This document shows, one piece after another, positions 26,855 through 37,900 of a stretch of DNA of 64,000 bases. Made by a program: the position numbers and the translations under genes. The stretch's first letter is position 1. Each line of letters opens with the position of its first letter. The DNA is from Trinickia diaoshuihuensis (GTDB lineage: Bacteria > Pseudomonadota > Gammaproteobacteria > Burkholderiales > Burkholderiaceae). The notes under the pieces are model-generated. The model saw only the letters and a program-made list of their open reading frames with translations, had not been told where the DNA came from and ran no database searches. The stretch lies in contig NZ_QUBS01000090.1 in NCBI RefSeq assembly GCF_003390925.1, forward strand, positions 372,001 to 436,000, in the 5' to 3' direction.

Positions 26855-27961
26855 TCAACAAATGGGAATGGACAAGCGAGCAATGACGCCTCGCGCCGCA
26901 CTGACGTTCGCTTCCACCGTTACGGATGCGCTGCCGCCGTACATCGAAGCGAGCCGCGAGCGGACGTTCGCAAGCCCCACGCCCCCATGCAGTTTCGTAC
27001 TTTGGCCTAGACCCACGCCCGTGTCGATCGAATCGATCTTGAGCATATCGTCTTCGCGGCGCGCGACGATGCGGATCTCTCCGCCGTCGATGGACGGTTC
27101 GATGCCGTGCAACAAGGCATTTTCGACGAGCGGTTGCAGCAGCAACGGGGCAAGGGCCAATTGACGCAGCGGCTCGGGCACGTCGATCGAAAACCGCAAC
27201 CGCTCGCCCAGACGAATCGCGGCGATATTGAGCAGCGCTTCGATGAGTTCGAGCTCGTCGGCGACCGTCGACGCCGTGCCGCGCGTGCGCGTCAGGCTCG
27301 CGCGCAGATAGCGATTCAGGCTGTCGAGCATCGACACCGCGCGCTTTGGGTCGCGCTCGATCAGGCTTTGCACGTTGGCGAGGGTGTTAAACAGGAAGTG
27401 CGGCTCGATTTGCGCCTGTAGCAGCGCGAGACGCGCCGCCGTTTCCGATTGCCGCAATTCGGCGGCCTCGCGGCGCTGCGTCTCGAGGGACGCCCGCATA
27501 CGCATCGCTTGTTCCGAGACGATGAAGAAGGCGCTGGCGACGCCGGTCACGACGAACGACGTGCCGAAGTTCAACCAGGCGCCGATGCCGGTATGCCCGA
27601 TCAGATGCGGCAATCCGCCGACCGTGGCCGCCGTGAACTCCACGCCGATGACGACACTGAGCGGCGCGATCAGCAGCACTTTCACGACCGGCCCCACCCG
27701 AGGCGGGGCGAGGCGGTTCAGCAGCGTGCTGAGCATCAGCGCGCTTAGACCGATCGCCACGCTCACGACCAGATTCGGCAACAGCAGTTGGGTACGATGC
27801 GCGGCCCAAAACGCCAGGCCCACGATGCAACTGAACAGCACCACCCAACCGATCGATGCGAAGCCGCCGGCAACCCATGCGTCGGGGCGCGGGAGGGAGC
27901 TGCGGCGCGGGCCGGGATCGGCGGTATTCGACGGGATCGAGGGATGATGCTCGCTGTGCAT
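26855..27961 (-). CDS. LytS/YehU-type sensor histidine kinase
   Basis: A 368-residue membrane kinase. About four hydrophobic helices lie between residues 30 and 155. The histidine kinase part has LLQAQIEPHFLFNTLANVQS (H is the phospho-acceptor), LQPLVENALLHGIEP (N box) and GVGLANVRSRLASMYGG. This is the His_kinase family that pairs with LytTR regulators. The 175-nt region upstream (27962-28136) holds a strong inverted repeat and no gene. It follows the ABC exporter genes on the same strand and might control them or respond to the exported compound; no direct evidence. Confidence 0.88.
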   Translation of the reverse strand: MHSEHHPSIPSNTADPGPRRSSLPRPDAWVAGGFASIGWVVLFSCIVGLAFWAAHRTQLLLPNLVVSVAIGLSALMLSTLLNRLAPPRVGPVVKVLLIAPLSVVIGVEFTAATVGGLPHLIGHTGIGAWLNFGTSFVVTGVASAFFIVSEQAMRMRASLETQRREAAELRQSETAARLALLQAQIEPHFLFNTLANVQSLIERDPKRAVSMLDSLNRYLRASLTRTRGTASTVADELELIEALLNIAAIRLGERLRFSIDVPEPLRQLALAPLLLQPLVENALLHGIEPSIDGGEIRIVARREDDMLKIDSIDTGVGLGQSTKLHGGVGLANVRSRLASMYGGSASVTVEANVSAARGVIARLSIPIC

Positions 27962-27975
27962 AACGTGGCCTAACC

Positions 27976-27999
27976 GCGGCTTGGACTATTCCGAGCCGC
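27976..27999. promoter_or_regulatory. Inverted repeat upstream of the LytS-like kinase
   Basis: GCGGCTTGGA and TCCGAGCCGC pair at 9 of 10 positions around CTAT, fifteen bases upstream of the kinase start. It may be an operator, or the terminator of the exporter operon whose last gene stops at 28137; no T-run is seen. Confidence 0.35.
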
Positions 28000-28136
28000 T
28001 CTTCTGGTCGATTGTCAGCGCAATGTATACCGTCTCCCCCGCCTCGGGCAAAGCGTACGACGAACGGCGGCTGGAGGCGACGAACGGTCGAAAAACGAAG
28101 TTCGCTTGCCTCTACCGCGCTACCCCGCGCTGATCC

Positions 28137-29315
28137 TCAATTCGCCCGCAACGCCGCCGCAATGGGCTGACGCGCGGCGCGGATGGCGGGCAGCAAGCCG
28201 CCGAGCATGCCGATCGTGCACGCGACGACGATGCCCGAAACCAGCAACGAAGCCGTAACCGTCAAGTGAAAGACGACTTGCGAAAACCCCGCGCCGAGCG
28301 TATTGACGGTGTTGCCGTCGAAGAACGCCCAAGCCGCCGCCGAACCGATCGCGCTGCCCAAGATGGCGAGCAGCAACGATTCGATCAGCACGGAGATCAC
28401 GATCGGACCACCGCTAAAGCCGATCGCACGCAGCGTGGCGATTTCGCGGATGCGCGTCGACACCGCCGTATACATCGTATTGAGCGCCCCGAAGCACGCT
28501 CCTAGCGCCATGATTCCGCCAACGAAATACGCGAGCAAGTTCAAAAGTTTCGATAGATTGCGAGACTGCGCCGCATAATAATCGGCTTCGCGCTGCACCC
28601 CGACCTTCAGCGACGGGTCGGTCGTCAACGCCCCCTTGAAGCGATCGAACGCGGCGGCGGAATCGAGCAGCGCCGTCACCGATTGAAAGCCGTTGCGGCG
28701 ATAAGCGGACAACACGGTTTCCGCATCGCCCTGCAATTCCGATTCGTGCGCGTCGCCGCCGCTTTCGAAAATGCCGACGACCGTCCACTCCGAGTTGCGG
28801 AACGCGATCCGGCTGCCAAGCTCTAGCCCCTTGAACTGCGCGAGGGCCGACTTGCCGACGATCAACTCGCGCACCGCCGGCCGAAACATCCGGCCCGCGA
28901 TCAAATGCATTTCCGGCCGAAGCTTCATGGCATTGGGACCCACGCCGCGCAGCGTAACGTTCGCATCGGCGTTGTCCTTCTTTTGCGGCAACGCCACGAT
29001 CACGACGGCATCGGCCGTGGCGATCGGGCGCCCCGCCTCGTCTTTACGAACGCCGGGTGCATCCATAATCTTCTGTGCATCCTGGCGATCGATCGTGCTT
29101 TCGAGTTCCGCTTGCGAGCCGGCCCGCAGCACGATCGCGCGATCGGCCCGCGCCGTGCCCTTGAGCGTCCGCTGAAAACCGGCCGCCATCGCCAGCACGG
29201 ACACCATCACGGCCACCGTCACGGCAATACCGATCACGATGACCCACGCCGTGCTGAGCCGCTGCGGCAAGCTGCGCAGGTTCATCGACGTGACTGCAAC
29301 GATTTGCTTGATCAT
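28137..29315 (-). CDS. ABC transporter permease (FtsX/DevC type)
   Basis: A 392-residue MacB/FtsX-family permease. An N-terminal helix (TAWVIVIGIAVTVAVMVSVL), a large periplasmic domain (about 50-265), then three C-terminal helices (LLAYFVGGIMALGACFGAL, SVLIESLLLAILGSAIGSA, LLVSGIVVACTIGMLGGLLP) with the R-E-I-A-T-L-R-A-I-G coupling segment. Coupled to the preceding permease by ATGA at 29312-29315. Last gene of the tripartite exporter unit. Confidence 0.88.
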   Translation of the reverse strand: MIKQIVAVTSMNLRSLPQRLSTAWVIVIGIAVTVAVMVSVLAMAAGFQRTLKGTARADRAIVLRAGSQAELESTIDRQDAQKIMDAPGVRKDEAGRPIATADAVVIVALPQKKDNADANVTLRGVGPNAMKLRPEMHLIAGRMFRPAVRELIVGKSALAQFKGLELGSRIAFRNSEWTVVGIFESGGDAHESELQGDAETVLSAYRRNGFQSVTALLDSAAAFDRFKGALTTDPSLKVGVQREADYYAAQSRNLSKLLNLLAYFVGGIMALGACFGALNTMYTAVSTRIREIATLRAIGFSGGPIVISVLIESLLLAILGSAIGSAAAWAFFDGNTVNTLGAGFSQVVFHLTVTASLLVSGIVVACTIGMLGGLLPAIRAARQPIAAALRAN

Positions 29316-30457
29316 GAGCGCAGCGCCTCCACGATGACGAGCCGCTTGGCACGCCAAGCGGGAACGATGCCCGTTGCAACGGCCAGCAGGGCCGACATCA
29401 ACACGCCTTCGGCAATCACGGTCGCCGGCAGTTTGACCACGCCGAGCGTGTTGCGCAGCGCCGGAAAGAGCAGATCGGCAATACCGAGCCCGAGCAGCGC
29501 CGCCGCGATGCACAGCGTCAACGACTGGACGAGGACGAGCACGAGCATCCGCGTATCGCTGAAACCCAGCGTCTTGAGCACGGCCAGCTCCGGCACCTGC
29601 TCGCGCACGGCTTGCATGACCGTACTGCCGACAGCGAACAGCAAGGCAAAGAAAACGGCGAACAAGATATACGTGACGATGAGGTTGATATCGCCGATCT
29701 GCTTCATGAACGACTGCTGGAATTCCTTTTCCGTCTGAGTTTTGGTCTCGTCGGATGAGTTGGCGAAATGATCGTCGATTTCCTTGGCCACCAGCGCCGA
29801 TTGCGACGGGTCTTTCACCACCACGATGTACCAGCCCACCGTGCCCTTCGCGAAACTGCGCGCTTCGTCGAAATACTTGTAGTTGAAGAACATGCCGTCT
29901 TCGCGCGAGCTATCGGCCGGGTCTTGGTAAATGCCGACGATCGTGAAGTCCCAGTCGGAATTGCCGTCGGCCGCCTTCACCCAGATCGTCGAATGCAGCG
30001 GAATGCGATCGCCGATCTTCCAGCCGTATTTCTTCGCGAGATTCGCCCCTACGACGGCGCCGTCGCGCGTATGTTCGAGCGCCGCCAGTTGATCCTTCGG
30101 CAACACATACTCGGGATGCGCGGGGAACTCCCGCTCCGGCTCGACGGGAAACGCCGCGATGAAGTTCTTCGGATCCTGGTAATACGGCCCGAACCACGAT
30201 TCGTGCGAGACGCGCTCCACACCGGGCAACGCTTCGATCTGTTGCATGTAGGCGTAGGGCATGCTTTCCGTGATCGAGATCCGGTTCGTCACCACGAGAC
30301 GGTTGACGTTCGAACGCTCGATCGTCTGCTTGAAGGCCGAATTCACGCCCTGCAGCATGCCGAACAGCAAGAACGCGATCATGATGGAGAGCAGCGTCAG
30401 CGACGTGCGCACCTTCTTGCGCCAAAGCATCGCCCATATCAGCGGAATGAATTTCAT
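29312..30457 (-). CDS. ABC transporter permease (FtsX/MacB type)
   Basis: A 381-residue permease of the same family as the next gene. KKVRTSLTLLSIMIAFLLFG is the first helix; a periplasmic MacB-like domain (about 45-245) follows; then VTYILFAVFFALLFAVGST, the coupling helix PELAVLKTLGFSD and two more helices. The ATG at 30457 lies just after the ATPase stop (30462). Two different permease subunits point to a heterodimeric exporter with the ATPase encoded upstream. Confidence 0.88.
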   Translation of the reverse strand: MKFIPLIWAMLWRKKVRTSLTLLSIMIAFLLFGMLQGVNSAFKQTIERSNVNRLVVTNRISITESMPYAYMQQIEALPGVERVSHESWFGPYYQDPKNFIAAFPVEPEREFPAHPEYVLPKDQLAALEHTRDGAVVGANLAKKYGWKIGDRIPLHSTIWVKAADGNSDWDFTIVGIYQDPADSSREDGMFFNYKYFDEARSFAKGTVGWYIVVVKDPSQSALVAKEIDDHFANSSDETKTQTEKEFQQSFMKQIGDINLIVTYILFAVFFALLFAVGSTVMQAVREQVPELAVLKTLGFSDTRMLVLVLVQSLTLCIAAALLGLGIADLLFPALRNTLGVVKLPATVIAEGVLMSALLAVATGIVPAWRAKRLVIVEALRS

Positions 30458-30461
30458 CGCA

Positions 30462-31157
30462 TCACGCCTCGGTCCTTTGCCGCTCTTCGACAAAGCGGCC
30501 CTTGTCGAGGTGCAGCGTATGCGTCGCGTAGTCAGCGGCCTTCTGATCGTGCGTCACCATGACGATCGTTTTGCCGTATTCGCGGTTGAGCAACTGCAAC
30601 AAGTGCAGGATCTCGTCCGCCGTGGCGCGGTCTAGGTCGCCCGTGGGCTCGTCGCAGACGAGCAATTTCGGATCGGATACGAGCGCGCGCGCAATCGCTA
30701 CGCGCTGCGCCTGGCCGCCGGACAGCTCCGACGGCTTATGCTTCGCGCGTTCCTCGAGACCGACGATACTCAGCGCCGCGTGCACGCGCTTCATCCGCTC
30801 GCCTTTGCCAAGCGACGTCAAAAGCAGCGGCAACTCGACGTTGCGCTCCGCCGTCAGCATCGGCATCAGGTTATAGAACTGAAAGACGAAACCGACGTTG
30901 TTCGAGCGCCAACGCGCCAGGGCGCCGCCTTTCAGTTGATCGATGCGCTCGCCCGCGACAATGAGCTCACCGCTGGTCGGATGATCGATGCCGCCGATCA
31001 GATTCAGCACGGTCGTCTTACCCGAACCGGACGGCCCCATGAGTGCGACGAAATCGCCGTCGGCCACTTGCAAGTCGAGATGGTGAAGCACCTCGACCGT
31101 CTGCTTGCCGCGCGTATACGTCTTCACGATGTCCTTGAGGGAAACCATGGCAGTCAT
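30462..31157 (-). CDS. ABC transporter ATPase (MacB/LolD type)
   Basis: A 231-residue ATPase: Walker [10 protein letters not shown]-loop [10 protein letters not shown], signature [15 protein letters not shown], Walker [13 protein letters not shown] and the H-loop MVTHDQKAA. The [17 protein letters not shown] segment is typical of the LolD/MacB group. Start at 31157 (MTAMVSLKD): GAGGAG sits eight bases upstream. It powers the two FtsX-type permeases that follow and probably works mechanotransmissively with the adaptor and outer membrane factor. Confidence 0.9.
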   Translation of the reverse strand: MTAMVSLKDIVKTYTRGKQTVEVLHHLDLQVADGDFVALMGPSGSGKTTVLNLIGGIDHPTSGELIVAGERIDQLKGGALARWRSNNVGFVFQFYNLMPMLTAERNVELPLLLTSLGKGERMKRVHAALSIVGLEERAKHKPSELSGGQAQRVAIARALVSDPKLLVCDEPTGDLDRATADEILHLLQLLNREYGKTIVMVTHDQKAADYATHTLHLDKGRFVEERQRTEA

Positions 31158-31223
31158 TTGCTTCGCTCCTCGTTCGCACCCGCTCAAACGGGGCGAGTGC
31201 TTAGTGAATCGTTCACCGGTCGA

Positions 31224-32480
31224 TCAGCGATCGACGACCTTGACGTGTGCGCCGTCGGAAAGCTTCGTCAGATCGCCCGCGGCCACCCGCTCCCCGGGTG
31301 CCACGCCCGCGATGACCGTTTGCATCTCGGCGCTGCGCGCGCCGAGCTTCACTTCGCGCCGCTCGACCGTATCGTCGTGCAGCACGTAGACGGTGCCCGT
31401 CGCCGCACCGGCGGCGCCTTGCACGGCATCGTTCGGTAGCGTGACGCCGCCCGCGCCGGCGGACGATCCGTTCGAACCGCTTTGCGAACGGCTCAGGAAC
31501 GACACGCGTGCGCCCATCTCGGGAAGGATGCGAGGGTCGCGCGATTTGAAGCCCACGCGCACTTTGACCGTGGCCTTGCTGCGATCGGCCGTCGGCACGA
31601 CCGCGATGACGTACGCGGGGATCGCCCAATCAGGATAGGCGTTCAGTTTCAACGTGGCGGGGCCGCCCGACTGAACCCGGCTGATGAAGTTCTCGCTGAC
31701 ATCCACCTCGACCTCGAGCGAATCCATATCCACGAGGGTACAGATACCGGTGCGCGTGAACCCGCCGCCGGCCGACAGCGGCGAGACGATTTCGCCCGGC
31801 TGGGCGTTCTTGGTCGTCACGACGCCCGTGAACGGCGCGCGCACGATCGTATCGTCGAGGTCGCGCTTCGCGATTTCGAGCGCCGCGCGCCGCACCGCTA
31901 AATTGCCTTGCGCCACGGCCACATCCGTTTGCTTCTGGTCGTAATTGGCCTTGCTTTGTTCGAGCGCGGTCGTGCTGATCACGGCGGCAGCGGCCAATTT
32001 GCGATCGCGTTCGTAAATCGGCGTGATGTCGCTCGCGGCCTGCTTGGCCTGGGTCAAGGTGCTTTCGGCCTGCGTCACCGCCGCTTTCGCTTGCAGCAAT
32101 GCCGCCGACGCGTTCGTGTTGTCGAGCGTGGCGATGACGTCGCCCTCCTTCACATGCACGCCTTCCTCGATGAACAATTGCTCGAGCTTGCCGGTGATCT
32201 TCGCCGAAACGGTCGCCTGGCGGCGCGCCACGACATAGCCCGACGCGTCGAGGATCGACGTGCCGGCGTCGGCACCCGAACCGCTTGCCACCGGCTTGGC
32301 CACGGCCGCTCGCACGGCCGGCAAGGCGGCATGCAGCCAAAAAAAACCGCCTGCCGCGAGCGCGATCAACAGCCCCAGCAAGCCGCCGATCCACCACCAG
32401 CGATGCGAAGCGTCCGTTTGCGCGGGCCGTTGATCCCGCTCGATCCGCAACTGCCGCAACAACTCCGATTTGTCCGTCAT
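31224..32480 (-). CDS. Periplasmic adaptor (HlyD/MacA-like)
   Basis: A 418-residue membrane fusion protein. N-terminal anchor helix WWWIGGLLGLLIALAAGGFF, then lipoyl half DASGYVVARRQATVSAKITG with KLEQLFIEEGVHVKEGDVIA, an alpha-hairpin rich in Ala and Gln (about 130-215), and the second lipoyl half DDTIVRAPFTGVVTTKNAQ. Beta-barrel and membrane-proximal parts complete it. GGAAG lies eight bases before the ATG. It links the ABC permeases to the upstream-encoded TolC-like channel. Substrate unknown. Confidence 0.9.
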   Translation of the reverse strand: MTDKSELLRQLRIERDQRPAQTDASHRWWWIGGLLGLLIALAAGGFFWLHAALPAVRAAVAKPVASGSGADAGTSILDASGYVVARRQATVSAKITGKLEQLFIEEGVHVKEGDVIATLDNTNASAALLQAKAAVTQAESTLTQAKQAASDITPIYERDRKLAAAAVISTTALEQSKANYDQKQTDVAVAQGNLAVRRAALEIAKRDLDDTIVRAPFTGVVTTKNAQPGEIVSPLSAGGGFTRTGICTLVDMDSLEVEVDVSENFISRVQSGGPATLKLNAYPDWAIPAYVIAVVPTADRSKATVKVRVGFKSRDPRILPEMGARVSFLSRSQSGSNGSSAGAGGVTLPNDAVQGAAGAATGTVYVLHDDTVERREVKLGARSAEMQTVIAGVAPGERVAAGDLTKLSDGAHVKVVDR

Positions 32481-32537
32481 GTAATCGACTTCCGCGGTAT
32501 GAATGGATGAAATTCGGTCAACGTTCGGGGGCGATCC

Positions 32538-34073
32538 TCAAGGCGTCGTCGAGGCGCTCTGCCCCGCTTGCTTCCAATCGCCGCCCAATGCGAGAAACAG
32601 CGCCGCCGTATCCTGATAGCGAGCCGCCAGCGCTTGTACATAGGCAATACGCGAGCGCTGATACTGCTGCTGTGCGACCAGCAATTCGAGGTGATTCGCT
32701 CCGCCGAGGCCATAGCGCTGCTCGATCAGATGCAAGCTGTCCGCCGCCGCCGTTTGCGCGCGGTATTGCGCGGCGAGCGTTTGCGCATCGGTATCGAGCG
32801 CGCGCAACGTATCGGAGACGTTCTTGAACGCGAGCAAAACGGTTTGCCGGTACTGCGCCAGCGATTGGTCGTAAGCGGCGATCGCGGCACGGCGCTTCGC
32901 GTTCAAAGCCCCGCCTTGAAATAGCGGCTGCGTGACGTTGCCGGCCAACGAGAATACGTTGCTCGTGAACAGCGACCTGAACGATGTCGACGCATCGCCG
33001 AAATTTCCGCTCAGGCCGATATGCGGCAGCATGTTCGCGGTCGCCACGCCGATCTGCGCGCTCGCCTGATGCAACAGCGCCTGAGCACGCCTGACGTCGG
33101 GCCGCTGACGCACGACTTCGGACGGCATCTTCAAAGGTATGTCGAGCGGCAATTGCAACGAGGCGAGGTCGAATTGCTGCTCGTCATACTCGCTCGGCGC
33201 CTTGCCCAAATAGACGGCAAGCTGACTGCGCGCGGCCGAAAGCTGCTGCATGAGCGGCGGCAGCGTGGCTTGGACCGAGGCCAAATTCGATTCGGCCGAC
33301 GATACGTCGGAGCGGGCCGCACCGCCCAGTTCGAACTCTTGCCGGCTCAGATCGACCTCGTGCTGCGCCGACGCAATGAGCTCGCGCGTCGCATCGATTT
33401 GCGCGCGCAGCGACGCTTCGAGCACGGCAGCCGTCACGACATTGGCCGCGAGCGTTTGATAGGTCGCCTGCAATTCCTCGGCTTGTGCCTCGCGTCCCGC
33501 TTCTTGCGCCTCTAGCCCGCGTCGCACGCCACCAAAAACGTCGAAGTCGTATGACAAACTCACCGACGCGTTATACAGCGTAAAAAGAAAACTGCCGGCC
33601 TGCGGAAAGCCTTGCTCCGCGCCGTTCAGTTTCTCGCGCGTGACGCCGGCGGTGCCGCCGATGGTCGGAAACAATGCACCGCGTTGCACATTGACCTGCT
33701 CCTGTGCGACTCGCAATGCCGCTTGCGCCGATGCGATCGTCGGACTATTGGCGAACGCATCCGACACGAGGCGATCGAGCTGATCGGATCCATAGGCCGT
33801 CCACCAACGCGACGGCAACTGCGCGGCGGGGTCGAAGCGCTGAGCCGCGCCACCCGCCACGGGTGTCGCTTCCGTTTGCACCGGCAACGCAGGCGTGGTG
33901 ATGGCGGTTGCGGCGGGCGCGGCCGGCGCCTTGAAATCGGGACCCACGGCACAGCCGCCGCAGGCCAGCAAAGCCGCAAGCGAAAAAATCGCTGCCGCCA
34001 TGCCGCAGGGCGGGCGATGAAGTCCGCACCCAGGCATCGATCGGAGCAGTTGGCCACGCTCGTTTTTTTTCAT
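32538..34073 (-). CDS. Outer membrane efflux lipoprotein (NodT/OprM type)
   Basis: A 511-residue TolC-like factor. Signal peptide with lipobox LLACGGC predicts an N-terminal lipid anchor; GCAVGPDFKAP is the classic OprM-type start. Two OEP repeats follow (WWTAYGSDQLDRLVSDAFA to the middle; then VVRQRPDVRRAQALLHQAS to the end with QRYGLGGANHLELL). First gene of the exporter operon. The weak Shine-Dalgarno leaves the start at 34073 somewhat uncertain; an internal Met 12 residues later is an alternative. Confidence 0.88.
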   Translation of the reverse strand: MKKNERGQLLRSMPGCGLHRPPCGMAAAIFSLAALLACGGCAVGPDFKAPAAPAATAITTPALPVQTEATPVAGGAAQRFDPAAQLPSRWWTAYGSDQLDRLVSDAFANSPTIASAQAALRVAQEQVNVQRGALFPTIGGTAGVTREKLNGAEQGFPQAGSFLFTLYNASVSLSYDFDVFGGVRRGLEAQEAGREAQAEELQATYQTLAANVVTAAVLEASLRAQIDATRELIASAQHEVDLSRQEFELGGAARSDVSSAESNLASVQATLPPLMQQLSAARSQLAVYLGKAPSEYDEQQFDLASLQLPLDIPLKMPSEVVRQRPDVRRAQALLHQASAQIGVATANMLPHIGLSGNFGDASTSFRSLFTSNVFSLAGNVTQPLFQGGALNAKRRAAIAAYDQSLAQYRQTVLLAFKNVSDTLRALDTDAQTLAAQYRAQTAAADSLHLIEQRYGLGGANHLELLVAQQQYQRSRIAYVQALAARYQDTAALFLALGGDWKQAGQSASTTP

Positions 34074-34937
34074 ATCCGAATGGGGGCTGTTCTACACAAT
34101 TCCCCCGATTCGTCAGCGGAGGAAAGATGAAGCTGGCTATCGGGCAATCAAATGCGCGACAGAGTATAACGCCCGAGTTCGGGTAACGATAGTCGCATTC
34201 GATAATCGTCACCATCCAACACATTTAAGCTTCGCATCGCATTTTTTCGTTTCCCGCGGACCATGCTACGAGCTTCGGTGGTCGCGCTCGGCGCCATTGA
34301 TTTCGCGGGTCCGCTCATCGCCCTTAAACGCGGTTCGTCGCCACGCTATACAATTGGTCGCATGCGGCGCGGATGGGTCGGCTGGAAAAATACACTGCTC
34401 GCCGTTTCACCCGCCTTTGCACCGGTGCATGACAATTTATGGATGGAGCGACTCGTCACGTTTCACTTTCCGGCCTATGTCTATTTCTCGTTCCGCGCCC
34501 TTGCATAACTCGGCGTGCGACGCTGCGCGTGACGCTGCCGCTGTCGTTCTTCGTTAAGTTCGCACAACATTACGCGTTCGCCGGGCACGCGCCATCGAGC
34601 ACGACCGACGCTTTCGAAACGCTTTCCTTCGCCGCATGGGGAGTCCTCGCCGGCATGGCGCTCGGACGCTCGCTAAACGTGCTCGTGCGCGCCGCGCATG
34701 CGAAAGAAAGCGGCGGGGCAACGGCAAGCTGGGAGTGAAAATTGCTAGTCTTGAGCAAAACTCCACGGCAACTATGCGAGGCCGCGTATGATATGCGACT
34801 GAACCTATTCCTCGAAACCCGAGAAGGCCGCGCGTGGCATCGCCCATGCCGGAGGGGTGGCTAGGCAATCGCGAGTCCCATGGTCTATCGCGATCGAGCC
34901 GGCGCCGCGCGCTAGAGCCTCCATCCGACAGATCTTT
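34074..34937. other. Long intergenic region between divergent operons
   Basis: This 864-nt stretch separates the exporter genes (minus) from the CheB-CheR fusion kinase (plus). I see no convincing gene. A plus-strand frame 34439-34738 ends with one hydrophobic stretch (FAAWGVLAGMALGRSLNVLV) but has no Shine-Dalgarno and an odd N-terminus, so it is at best a remnant. CCCGAGTTCGGG (near 34172) is a small palindrome in the exporter promoter area. Confidence 0.5.
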
Positions 34938-37900
34938 ATGTCCGATCAAAACCCAGCACGTTCGGCACAGACCCGATTCGCTTTCCCCGCCGTGGGGATC
35001 GACGCATCGGCTGACGACATCGAAGCGCTGAAACAGTTTTTCGACGCGATGCCGGCGCAGTCCGGCGCCGCCTTCGTGATCACGCTGCGTGCGCCAACCG
35101 AGCCCGCGCAGTCGCTCGTGACGGCCCTTCAGCCGGCCACCGTCATGCCCGTGGTTCCGGTGCGCCAAGCCATGCGCATGGAGCCGAATCACATTTACGT
35201 CGTCGAACCGCCGTTGGTTTGCACGATCGTCGAGCAGGAATTGCGTACTGGGGCCCCGCACGGCATCGAGGAACGGCGCGAACACATTGATCTGTTCTTC
35301 GATTCGCTCGCCACCGCTTACGGCGAGCGTGCGGTCGGCGTCCTGTTCGCGAGCGTAAGCACCGATAGCGCGTTCGGCTTTACGCGCCTGAAGGAGTTCG
35401 GCGGCGTGACGTTCGCCCAAGCCAGGGGATCCGCTCGAAGCGATAACGCACAATGGCCGCCGAGCGTCGTCAATGCGATCGACTTCCAACTCGAGGCGAG
35501 CGAAATGCCGCAGCGCATGCTCGAGTTGTGGTCGAACGCCAAAAAGATTCGGCTTGCGCGCGTACCCGTGGGCAAAGACGACGATGACGCGGAAGTCGGT
35601 GAGCCCGGCGCGGGCATGAGCAATATCGAGCGCACCTTGCGCGAGATCATGATGATCTTGCGCAACCGGACTGGGCACGATTTCCGCCACTACAAGCGGG
35701 CCACCGTCCTGCGCCGCATAGAGCGGCGCCTGCAGGTGAACGGCCTGTCCGAGCTTCAGCAATATCGCGACTATCTGCAAACGCACCCTGAGGAAACCAC
35801 GACGCTGTTGCAAGACATGCTGATCAGCGTGACGAACTTCTTCCGCGACAAAGACGCCTACGACGTCCTCAGAGACCAAGTGATGCCGGCGATCTTCGAG
35901 AATCGGCGGCAGGAGGAGCCGGTGCGCGTGTGGGTCGTGGGCTGCGCAACGGGAGAAGAGGCTTATACGGTTGCGATGTTGTTGCAAGAAGCATCGGCAG
36001 CCGCGCGCGACCCCGTGCCGTTCCAAGTGTTCGCGACGGACATCAGCGAGCGGGCGATCGCCTCGGCCCGGGAGGGCCTCTATCCCGCATCGATCGCGGC
36101 CGACGTCGACCCGAATCATTTGCGCCAATTCTTTACGAAGGACGGGGAGCACTACCGCGTCAAGAAGGAATTGCGCGAGCGCGTCCTGTTCGCGCTGCAT
36201 AACGTCCTGAGCGATCCGCCGTTTTCGCGGCTCGATCTCGTCTGCTGCCGCAATTTGCTGATCTACCTCGATCGCGAAGCGCAGATCGACACGCTTCGCA
36301 CCTTCCATTTCGCGCTACGGCCGAACGCGCATCTGTTCCTCGGCAGCTCGGAGACGGCGGATAGCGCGGGCGGCTTGTTCTCAGTCGTCGATAAAAAGGC
36401 ACGCCTGTATCGCGCGAGCATCGCCGTGCGCGCCGACACGCCGGTTCCGATTACGCAGCCCGGCGCACTGAACGCGCGTCCCGCCGTGATGACGCTGCAG
36501 CCCAGCGGCAAGCGCAAATTCTCGTTCGGCGAGTTGCACCAGCGCGTGGTCGAACAACACGCCCCGCCCAGCGTGCTCGTCAACCGCGATTCCGACATCG
36601 TTCATCTTTCGGATCGTGCCGGCCGCTTTTTGCAATACGTGGGCGGCGAACCGTCGCACAACATTTTGACGGTGGTGCGGCGCGAGCTTCGGCTCGAATT
36701 GCGCTCGGCGATTTACCAGGCGCTGCAAGCCGACGTCAGCGTGGAATCGCGCCGCGTGCGGATCGATCGGGACGGCCGCTCGTTCTTCGTGAAGATGACG
36801 GCGCGCCCCGTGCACGATTCCGATGCCAACGCCGACTTCGTCCTCATCTTGTTCGACGAAGTGGAAGACAGCGTGGGAGACGTGGACGAGGCCGTGCCGG
36901 AGAACCAGCGCGACCCGATCATCGCCCAACTCGAGCGCGAGTTGCAGCGCACGCGCGAGCAGTTGCAGGCGACGATCGAGCATTCGGAAACTTCGACGGA
37001 AGAACTGAAGGCGTCGAACGAGGAACTGCAGGCCATCAACGAGGAATTGCGTTCCGCGACCGAAGAGCTCGAAACGAGCAAGGAAGAGTTGCAGGCGATC
37101 AACGAGGAACTGACGACCGTCAACGCCGAATTGAAGGCGAAGGTGGAAGAGACGAGCAAGATCAACGACGACTTGCAAAACCTCGTCATGGCCAACGACA
37201 TCGGCACGATCTTCGTCGACCGCAATTTGTCCATCAAGCGCTACACGCCGCGCGCCGCCGATGTATTCAGCATCATCGCGACCGATATCGGCCGCTCGCT
37301 GCTCGACATCACGCACCGGCTCGAATACGACAAACTGGCCGACGACGCCGCCGAGGCCTTCGGCTCGCTGCGCCTGATCGAACGCGAGTTGAAGAGCACG
37401 GACGGGCGGTGGTATCTCGCGAGGATCCTGCCGTATCGAACAACGGAAAACCGGATCGACGGCGCGGTGTTGTCGTTCATCGATATCACCTCCCGCCGCG
37501 CCGCCGAAGAGCGGCTGCGCAACGTCGGACAAGCCGGTGTCGATGAGATCGAGCGGCGGCGCGACGAATTCCTGGCCGTCGTCTCGCATGAACTCAAACA
37601 TCCGCTGAACTTGATCAGCGCCAGCACCGAGTTGATCGGACGTTCCAGCGAGGCCCGCTCGAATGGCACGATCGCGCGCGCCGCCGACACGATCCGCCGC
37701 ACTGTCTTAGGACAAGCGCAGATCATCGACGACTTGCTCGATATGTCGCGCATGCGCACGGGCAAGCTGTCGATTACCCGGCGGCCCGTTGACTTCAAGG
37801 AAGTCGTGCAGCGCATCAGCCATACGATGCAAGACGAGGCGCAGCGCAAGGACATCGATTTCCGGGTATCCGTGCCCGACGGTCCCGTCTCCATTCATGC

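Noticed and set aside
34439-34738. 99-aa ORF with one hydrophobic stretch in the long intergenic region
   Set aside because: No Shine-Dalgarno, odd N-terminus and no family; kept only as a comment in the intergenic entry.
34554-36308. 584-aa minus-strand open frame across the CheB-CheR fusion gene
   Set aside because: It is antisense to the strongly motif-supported fusion kinase, rich in Arg/His as expected for a shadow frame in high-GC DNA, and has no recognisable domain.
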